64,000 nucleotides of DNA from Anthracocystis setariae. Lineage: Eukaryota; Basidiomycota; Ustilaginomycetes; Ustilaginales; Ustilaginaceae. Numbering within the stretch: the stretch's first letter is position 1; every line of letters starts with the position of its first letter. The DNA is taken from positions 248,001-312,000 of the forward strand of contig CAKMXJ010000008.1 of assembly GCA_928724745.1 (NCBI GenBank), read 5' to 3'. This document shows positions 57,615 through 64,000 of this stretch, piece by piece. The notes under the pieces were generated by a model. That model worked only from the letters and a program-made list of their open reading frames with translations. It did not search any database and was not told the origin of the DNA. The translations under genes and the position numbers were made by a program.

Positions 57615-60600
57615 CTAAACCGTGACCATCTCGACTCCGGCCTTGGAGTGGATGGCGATGACCTTGGACCCATACTCGAACGGATCCCTATCGTAAACTA
57701 CAAGCTCGTCATCATCATCCATCTCCGCCTCAATGTCCAAAAGATCGTCTAGACCGGTAGAAATCAATTCTACGATCTTGTTTCGGTCGAGCAGCCCGTC
57801 TGTTTCCAAAGCGGCCCTGGTGGCGTCCCAGAGGAGGTTGCTTGCCATCCACGCTTCTTCGATCTTGAGAGCGACCTTGACGCCGGCGTTGATGAGGGTT
57901 GAGAGGGTGGTTTGTTGGGTAAGTGGTGGACCTGGCAAACCACGGAGTTCGTCGAAAGTTCGAGGCCAAGTCTGTGGGATCAGAAGCACTCCTACGTTTC
58001 GCTTTGCCAGTTCGTCCGCGACAAGGTGACCTTCAGCAGCACCGCTGATGACAAGTTTGACTTGAGGGAACGAGTCGTGCAGGCGTAGGACTTGCGAGAT
58101 GTGATCGGCACGCAAAGCCGTGACGACGAGCGGGAGCTCTCCGGAAGCAACTTTGTTCCAAAGGCTACGTGAGTTACCGTTCTGTGCGCTCGTGACATCT
58201 TCCTCCTGGCCAGCAGTCAGAAGCTGACGTAGCAATCCGATCTGCTCGGAATTGCTCGGTCCACCGCGACCGTTGTGCAAGAGGGTAACGTGCATCGCAA
58301 CATGCTCCTCCTCCACAGCTCCAGGGGAGAGGACCGTCTTTGCGCCTGTGTCGAACTTGACCGAGATACCGCTGAAGAAGGTATCGCTCTGGGGGAACAC
58401 GATCGCTTTGGTGACACCCGAAGCGCGAGCACGGATGAGATCGTGTCCGCCAAACTGAAGTCCATCTACAGCTCGAGCCAGAGGCCAGGACTTGAGATAC
58501 TGGGCAGTTTCGATGATCGCATTGTCCGCCGAGACTGGGTCCACCGTGTAACCGTCGGACGCCTCGGCTTCCGAGACGATGTCTGTTAGGCCAAGATTGG
58601 AGCCGTATGAAGTAAGACCAGGAAGAATGACACCACCATCGACATCGATGACGTTGGAGCAAGAAGAAGTGCAGGCTTCACCGCTGCAAATCACCTTTCC
58701 ATTCTCCACCACGACTTTGCCACTACGCGGACCGAAGCTGGTCGATGCAATGCCAGCTTTCTGGGCGCGGAAGTACCTCTGTGCAACATTGGAGAAGACA
58801 GTGCACTTTGAATCGGCCTCTTTGGCACTGGGGAAAGCTAGCTTTTCGAAAGTGATGATCTCATCGTAGCTCTTCTTGACTTGCTTGATCTCCTCGGTCC
58901 AGTTTCCGATCCTGGGTGCGCTTGGAGCGGGAGTATCGGGAGTCTTTACGGCCTCTTGCTCCTCCTTCGGCAAACTGGGAGCGGGTACAGCTGCATGAGG
59001 ACCCAGCTGCGGGACACCATCGACGACCACCTCGACAGGTGTGGCTCCAATCCTGAGCGGATGAGTGTTCCAAACCACCAAATCGGCATCCCAACCTGGC
59101 CTGACGTATCCCAACCTGTGATCCAAACCCAACCTTTCGGCAGGAGCACTAATGACACTTCGCATTGCCTCCCTTTCCTCCAAGCCGAAGTGGTGCGCCT
59201 GTGCTGCCTGGTTCAAGATCCTCCTAGAATCCGTCACTGGGTGGTCCGACTTGTAGATTGGGGTAATGTTGTAGGACGAAAGAATGGCGCCAGTGAAGGG
59301 TGTGCCAAAGTAAGACTCAAGCTTGTAGTTTGCGTTGGTACTAAAGATAGCGATGGCGGGAGTGACGTTTCCGTAGGTCTGCTTGAGGAGGTCAGGGACG
59401 AGGTAGGATTCGTGCGCGTGATGGAATGCGGCTACGGGGAACTGGAACTCGTTTGAGTGACGAATGAAGGCCTCAAAGTCGACCTGGGTGTAGCAATGAG
59501 TGTTGAGCTTGACCTTGCCGCGGAGAAGCGCCACGAGGGCCTCGAGCTCGAGATCGTCGGGGAATTCGGCGTCGGCCAGAGTAGCAGGAGCAGCATGAGC
59601 CCCGTGAAGAGACGAGAAAGATCGAGCGGACTCGCAGAAGGCATCCTGCTTCTGCTTGAGTTGTTTGGCGGCGTTAAAGGTGCGACGGAAATCCCAAGCT
59701 TCGTCGAATCGAGTCATCTTGTACACCCTGCGTGCATTCTCACCGCAGGCCATCTTCATGTACCTCCAGCTTGAGCTGCTGTCATTCCTGAGCATTCCAG
59801 TTTCTAGTTGTTCTGCCAGAGTCAGAGCAGGGTGGGAACCTTGACCTTGACCGAGGCGAGCGAGGGAGGTGGGTGGCTCGATGAGACGATCTTGCGGGAG
59901 ATGGGAGGAGGGCTGGCGATACTTGATGGGGAAAGCCTGCCCACCCATCGAGTTGGCGGAACCAGGAAGAACAAGTCCGGTGGTGACACCGCCAGCGATG
60001 GATCTGCGGAAAGAGACGTCGTGTTGATTCATGGCGTCGACGGTGCGGAGGTAGGGATTGGTGTTCTTGCCGATGCTGTTGACGTCATCGTGAGCAGGGA
60101 GGGTGGGGATAGCACCAACCGAGAGATGAACGTGCATGTCTACCAGGCCGGGAGTCACCCATTTGCCATTGGCATCGATAATCTTGGCATGGTTTGCCGC
60201 CTTGAACTTGTTGTGCTTGGTCTCAGCGATGGACTTGATGATGCCCTGCGAAAGCAACACATCGCGCTCGTGCAAGACCTCGGCGCCGTGATTGTTACCT
60301 GTCCAGAGGGTTGCATTGCGGATGATGACATCTTGAAGATCGGGTTCGGCGCGATCCGAACGGGTGCGCTTGTGGAAGTCGACGGGAGGCCCGACGGGTG
60401 CCGAGATGGCATTGCATTTGTCGAGCGAAGCAGAAAAGACAGCTTGAATGACAGGATGAGCTGAAGGCTGGTAGACGTGGTGCTCGGTTCCGCTAAGGGT
60501 AGTGAAAGCGCCCAAGTAGGAAACAAGGGTGACGAGGCCGAGAAGGGAGAGGAAGGCCGAACGCAAAGTTGAAAGCGAGCGAGGCTTGCGACTGGATGGC

Positions 60601-60650
60601 GCAGGCGCAGAATAGCTCGGCAGCATGTCATACGACTTGGTGGACGACAT
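57615..60650 (-). CDS. Membrane-anchored double-domain amidohydrolase-superfamily protein
   Basis: 1011 residues, intronless. One hydrophobic segment (FLSLLGLVTLVSYLGAF, about 32-48) suggests a type II membrane protein or uncleaved signal. The first amidohydrolase domain holds VTPGLVDMHVHLS (HxH metal motif near 172), THCYTQVDF, FHHAHESYL, TPIYKSDHPV with the catalytic Asp, and GYVRPGWDADLVVWN. This is the imidazolonepropionase-like arrangement. A second unit follows at about 640-1000: VVVENGKVI ... VDGGVILPGLTSYGSNLG repeats the beta-sandwich entry, but HxH is replaced by Tyr-Gly-Ser. It therefore looks like a tandem duplication whose second copy has lost its metals. Substrate unknown. Confidence 0.85.
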   Translation of the reverse strand: MSSTKSYDMLPSYSAPAPSSRKPRSLSTLRSAFLSLLGLVTLVSYLGAFTTLSGTEHHVYQPSAHPVIQAVFSASLDKCNAISAPVGPPVDFHKRTRSDRAEPDLQDVIIRNATLWTGNNHGAEVLHERDVLLSQGIIKSIAETKHNKFKAANHAKIIDANGKWVTPGLVDMHVHLSVGAIPTLPAHDDVNSIGKNTNPYLRTVDAMNQHDVSFRRSIAGGVTTGLVLPGSANSMGGQAFPIKYRQPSSHLPQDRLIEPPTSLARLGQGQGSHPALTLAEQLETGMLRNDSSSSWRYMKMACGENARRVYKMTRFDEAWDFRRTFNAAKQLKQKQDAFCESARSFSSLHGAHAAPATLADAEFPDDLELEALVALLRGKVKLNTHCYTQVDFEAFIRHSNEFQFPVAAFHHAHESYLVPDLLKQTYGNVTPAIAIFSTNANYKLESYFGTPFTGAILSSYNITPIYKSDHPVTDSRRILNQAAQAHHFGLEEREAMRSVISAPAERLGLDHRLGYVRPGWDADLVVWNTHPLRIGATPVEVVVDGVPQLGPHAAVPAPSLPKEEQEAVKTPDTPAPSAPRIGNWTEEIKQVKKSYDEIITFEKLAFPSAKEADSKCTVFSNVAQRYFRAQKAGIASTSFGPRSGKVVVENGKVICSGEACTSSCSNVIDVDGGVILPGLTSYGSNLGLTDIVSEAEASDGYTVDPVSADNAIIETAQYLKSWPLARAVDGLQFGGHDLIRARASGVTKAIVFPQSDTFFSGISVKFDTGAKTVLSPGAVEEEHVAMHVTLLHNGRGGPSNSEQIGLLRQLLTAGQEEDVTSAQNGNSRSLWNKVASGELPLVVTALRADHISQVLRLHDSFPQVKLVISGAAEGHLVADELAKRNVGVLLIPQTWPRTFDELRGLPGPPLTQQTTLSTLINAGVKVALKIEEAWMASNLLWDATRAALETDGLLDRNKIVELISTGLDDLLDIEAEMDDDDELVVYDRDPFEYGSKVIAIHSKAGVEMVTV

Positions 60651-61431
60651 GCCTTGAGGTTTTAAGCTTGCAGGTGATGATGGTGGTCAGAAGGCAAGGT
60701 GCTCATTACTTGACCTCCTGAGTTGTCGCTAGCAATCTTCGGTGGAATGAGACAGGGCTCAAAGGTCTGAGTCACATCACGGTTCAGCCGTCTCGCATTC
60801 GCCTGTTGATTGCATTCAAGAATCGGACTAGCCGATGACTGTAACAAGTGATCAGTGACCGGCAATGCAATTGGTTGATGGATTTATCAAGTCGAAGGCA
60901 AAAAAGGAATCAATTAAATAATAATGGCGGAGCTGGCTCTTCCGACGTGCGTTTGGGTTGAGCCGTGCATTTCATGCGTGACCTGCCCACGCGGATCCTG
61001 ACATTTTGATTTCCAAACGACATTAGGCCAGATGGTCTTGGTGTTCGAGGATCATGGAATCGCAGTATGCGGCATACTGTACATGCGATTGTTCAGAGGT
61101 TTGAGCATAGGAAAGTCAAGTATGCCTGCTGCGGAATCATGGCGGCGCTGAACGGGCTCGTCGCAGACTTACAGATTGCGCCATCTTGGCTGATCCTGCA
61201 ACTCAATCCTAGCGCAAATCGCAACATCCCGCGCCCCTGTCTGCTCACATCAAGCTGCAAACGTGAATGCTTGGCAAGGTCAAAACAGTGGCCTTTGCGA
61301 GGTCCCCTCCCCGATACTGAAACTCGTTTTGACGTGCAGAGGTCGGGAGCGTACTCTTCTTGCATGTATACGGCAACATGCATTACGTGAAATGAGATTC
61401 TAACTACTATATTTTTGCTGTTTGACAGGTT
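60651..61431. other. Intergenic, 0.78 kb upstream of the amidohydrolase gene and of tRNA-Ala
   Basis: Short frames only, none with recognisable motifs. Confidence 0.6.
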
Positions 61432-61514
61432 GGGGGTTTAGCTCAGTTGGTAGAGCGTTCGCTTAGCACTGTCTAATTTGCGAAAGGTCGCGTGTTCGAC
61501 TCATGCAGTCTCCA
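61432..61514 (+). tRNA. tRNA-Ala (anticodon AGC) with a 10-nt intron
   Basis: D arm GCTC-AGTTGGTA-GAGC. Anticodon stem TTCGC/GCGAA with anticodon AGC at 61465-61467. The intron is 61469-61478, after nucleotide 37. T arm is GCGTG-TTCGACT-CATGC. Acceptor GGGGGTT pairs with AGTCTCC through three G-U pairs, and the discriminator is A. TTTT at about 61517-61520 can terminate Pol III. The weak acceptor stem is odd, but the anticodon and arms are intact. Confidence 0.85.
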
Positions 61515-61964
61515 CAAGCTTTTATTCTTTTGGGCCTGATTTCAAGACCATCTTTTGGTGTCCTTTTTTTTTTTTTTTTGTCAGTCAGTTGCCTTCTGTT
61601 TAGTGGTGCTCTCTGATTTGATGAAGTGGCTCCTCGCTTGAACGAAAAAGCTGAGTCGCGTTCCTTTTGTGTGTGTGGAGGGGCCCAAAGCGCGGAATTC
61701 GGATAGGCCTCGGTGAATTTGTGTTGGTGTTTCGTTCGACAGCTTCCGCATTCACGACGTTTCCTTAAAGCCGTCCCCAGCTCACATAGCTAGCTCAAGC
61801 TTGGCTCAGTTTCGATTGCGATTCAACCTTCAAGGAAGCACTCTTTCTCTCTCACGACCATCCAAGTTTGACCTTGCAAGCACCATATCAAGTCACGTTG
61901 GCGTTCTTCCCAAACCATTCACCCTACCTTGTCAAGCACACTTTCGCCTCCTGGCGCTGCTACC
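61515..61964. other. Upstream region of the CCCH zinc-finger gene
   Basis: 450 bp with a poly-T tract (about 61565-61580) and a C/T-rich leader before 61965. No supported gene. Confidence 0.6.
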
Positions 61965-63950
61965 ATGGCGTCGATGAGTGAAGAAGAGAAACTCAAGGCC
62001 GAGATCGCAAAACTCTCAGGTGCCATCCAGATACATAAGCAGCAGCACCATCATCAGCCATCATACTCGCCCTATGCCTCTGGCTATCCTTCGCGAGGTC
62101 GCGGATACTATCCGTCAGCAGCTACATCATCCTTCCGTGGCGGCTATAGCAGTGCTCGAGGCGGATACCATGCACCGTCCACAACTGGAAGAGGTAGAGG
62201 ACGAGGTGCAGCAGTTGCTCCCATCCGTAATCGTACCCTGATCCTCAACGAATCTAGCTCGAAACCAGCGTCAAGCAGCTCTTCCACAGACGACATCAAA
62301 CCGGACAAAGAAGGCGCAACTTCGACCGACACAAACAACACTGGCTCGGCTTCCGCCAAACCCACGGATGGGTGGATCAAACGCAAGTCAACCCACAACA
62401 TGTCACTGGTCAGCACATCTACGTTCCAGCGCACCGAACCTGCCCGCCTAGCAGCGCTCGAGGCTACCCGCAAAGCCAAAGCGCAAGCCAAAGCCGCCTC
62501 CTCCTCTTCGGCTACTGCTAACAAATCAAAACGCGGCAAATCCAGCAAATCCTCTTCTTCCGTCCGAAGAGGAGACAACATGGGTGAAGTGGTGATCGAC
62601 GGCGTGGTGTTCGAGTTCGATCCATCGGGCACCAAATTGGTCAAGAAAGCGGTCCAACCCTCGGCCTCGGATGCTGCACCCGATCAACCCTCGACCTCCT
62701 CCTCCTCCAATACCGCCCCTACCTCAGCTGTGCCGCTCAAGACCTCGATCAACGGCCAAGACTACATCCGCACCAAGCGCGGCAACCTCATCTCGGCGGA
62801 TCTCCTCGCCAAACGACGCGCACAACGCCAAGCCGCTGCCAAGATGGGCCGACTCGACAAGATGGTCGGCCAGATCTCGGCGATCCAAGCCACACGCAAT
62901 GGCGCTGCTGCTTCGCGCTCGCGCAAAACCGACGTCCAAAAGGCTCGGACGCTTTGTACGTTTTTCAACAAGACTGGGCAGTGCAAGCGCGGGCTGTCGT
63001 GTCCGTATGTGCACGACGCGACCAAGATCGCGCTATGTACCAAGGTGCTCCGACCTGGTGGTTGTACATTGCCGAAGGGCACGTGTCCACTGTCGCATAC
63101 GGTGAGGCCAGAGAGGGTGCCGCATTGCGTGCATTACCTGCGCACGCGAAACTGTAGGAATGGCAATCAGTGTCTGTACACGCATTCCGATGAGGTCGCA
63201 GTGCCGGGTAGGATTTGTCGCGAGTTCAGCGAGTTTGGATGGTGCGAAAGCGGGAGAGCGTGTAAGGAGAGGCATACGTATGAGTGTCCCGATTTTGTCG
63301 AGGCGGGCAAGTGCGAGAGGAAGGGGTGTAAGCTTGTGCATATCATCCGGGCGACTGATGTTGGTGAGGAGAGGAAGCAAGGCGGAGCTGTGGACGAAGG
63401 TGGGGAGGGGGAGGGGGAGGCGTTGCAAGATGCAGATTTGTTTATGCGCGATGATGCCGCAGCCGCAGCCGCAGCGCAGGAGGAGGAGGGGGAGGGGGTG
63501 CGGGGGAAAAGAAAGCGACCGCTTATGCAGACCGAACTAGACGATGCCCAATTGCTCCCGCACGACGACGACGACGATGAGGATGCGGAGGAAGATGCGG
63601 GTGGAGAGCTCAATTTTGCAAATCGAAATGTGAGTCGTTCCACAAAGAGGAGAAAGGCAAAGGCGTTTACACAGCAACTCGATTTCATCTCTTTCAACGA
63701 CGACGATCAAGGTGAAAGTGAAGCAGAAGCGGAGGAGGAGGACGACGACGACGACGATGAGGAAGGGGAAGATCAGCATTCAGATGTCGCAAGTGTCCAC
63801 AGTGACGAGTTCGAACTCTCCGACACAGAGGAGAGTGCTGAGGAGGAGATTGGTCATCAAGCAGAAGAACACCCAGATATGGATGACGATGACGATGACG
63901 ACGATGATGATGATGATGATGATGATGATGTGGTCGACCGCGATCTCTAA
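61965..63950 (+). CDS. CCCH zinc-finger protein, ZC3H3-like (five fingers)
   Basis: 661 residues from the ATG at 61965; the frame extends upstream only from a TTG. The N-terminus is rich in Tyr/Gly/Arg/His (RGRGYYPS, RGGYSSARGGYH), like RGG-type RNA-binding regions. Five CCCH fingers follow at about 325-460: CTFFNKTGQCKRGLSCPYVH, then CTKVLRPGGCTLPKGTCPLS with H, CVHYLRTRNCRNGNQCLYTH, CREFSEFGWCESGRACKERH, and CPDFVEAGKCERKGCKLVH. Five closely spaced fingers of this type characterise ZC3H3 (fission yeast Red5), which acts in nuclear mRNA polyadenylation, export and RNA decay. The last 200 residues are strongly acidic, with an Asp run encoded by a GAT/GAC microsatellite just before the stop. 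Confidence 0.88.
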   Translation: MASMSEEEKLKAEIAKLSGAIQIHKQQHHHQPSYSPYASGYPSRGRGYYPSAATSSFRGGYSSARGGYHAPSTTGRGRGRGAAVAPIRNRTLILNESSSKPASSSSSTDDIKPDKEGATSTDTNNTGSASAKPTDGWIKRKSTHNMSLVSTSTFQRTEPARLAALEATRKAKAQAKAASSSSATANKSKRGKSSKSSSSVRRGDNMGEVVIDGVVFEFDPSGTKLVKKAVQPSASDAAPDQPSTSSSSNTAPTSAVPLKTSINGQDYIRTKRGNLISADLLAKRRAQRQAAAKMGRLDKMVGQISAIQATRNGAAASRSRKTDVQKARTLCTFFNKTGQCKRGLSCPYVHDATKIALCTKVLRPGGCTLPKGTCPLSHTVRPERVPHCVHYLRTRNCRNGNQCLYTHSDEVAVPGRICREFSEFGWCESGRACKERHTYECPDFVEAGKCERKGCKLVHIIRATDVGEERKQGGAVDEGGEGEGEALQDADLFMRDDAAAAAAAQEEEGEGVRGKRKRPLMQTELDDAQLLPHDDDDDEDAEEDAGGELNFANRNVSRSTKRRKAKAFTQQLDFISFNDDDQGESEAEAEEEDDDDDDEEGEDQHSDVASVHSDEFELSDTEESAEEEIGHQAEEHPDMDDDDDDDDDDDDDDDDVVDRDL

Positions 63951-64000
63951 CCAAGGTGGACATTGGTCATTGCCATTTCAGTCGACAGCAGAGTCGCAAA

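Overview
This is a gene-dense window from a basidiomycete fungus, most probably a smut (Ustilaginaceae: Ustilago, Sporisorium, Moesziomyces or a relative). The reasons are long, mostly intronless ORFs with strong C/G third positions, short GT-AG introns (about 70-110 nt) near 5' ends, tRNAs with introns at position 37/38, a Rua1-type regulator, and Ty1/copia and Ty3/gypsy elements. No species can be fixed without a database search.

Layout. 1-3371: the 5' half of a minus-strand Ty1/copia element (gag, protease, integrase; RT/RNase H lie beyond the window), with a half-tRNA(iMet) primer site and a 5' LTR. 3616-6720: a 5'-truncated chromodomain Ty3/gypsy element whose 185-bp 3' LTR ends 94 bp before the ATG of U2AF65 (6815-9013). 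10-25 kb: HMG-CoA synthase, a multicopper oxidase with a very long Ser/Ala/Thr repeat tail, an amidase-signature hydrolase, and an Mps1 spindle-checkpoint kinase ending in polyglutamine. 25-31.6 kb: SGT2, MOCS2A, an esterase-fold protein 13 nt downstream of MOCS2A and lacking the catalytic serine, a divergent histone H4 variant split over five exons, RNase H2 subunit C and SSZ1. 31.8-46 kb: a low-complexity protein, a sterol acyltransferase, tRNA-Glu(CTC), a SAM methyltransferase, a helical-repeat mitochondrial protein, an Mpd1-like ER disulfide isomerase and a Rua1-domain regulator. 46.0-53.3 kb has no convincing gene and is studded with short (ACAGT)n clusters. 53.3-64 kb: an NAPE-PLD-like hydrolase, farnesyltransferase beta subunit, a double-domain amidohydrolase, tRNA-Ala(AGC) and a ZC3H3-like CCCH zinc-finger protein.

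Most genes are housekeeping and do not form one pathway; this is not a biosynthetic cluster. The strongest lead for something undescribed is the H4 variant at 27714-28351 (minus), which no single ORF reveals because its coding sequence is split into exons of 10, 11, 136, 87 and 83 nt. Its splice sites and reading frame are consistent throughout, and it retains the H4 fold while altering the acetylated tail, the Lys20-equivalent position and the C-terminus. Other leads are the MOCS2A/pseudo-esterase pair, the LTR at the U2AF65 promoter, and the 7.4-kb gene-free tract.
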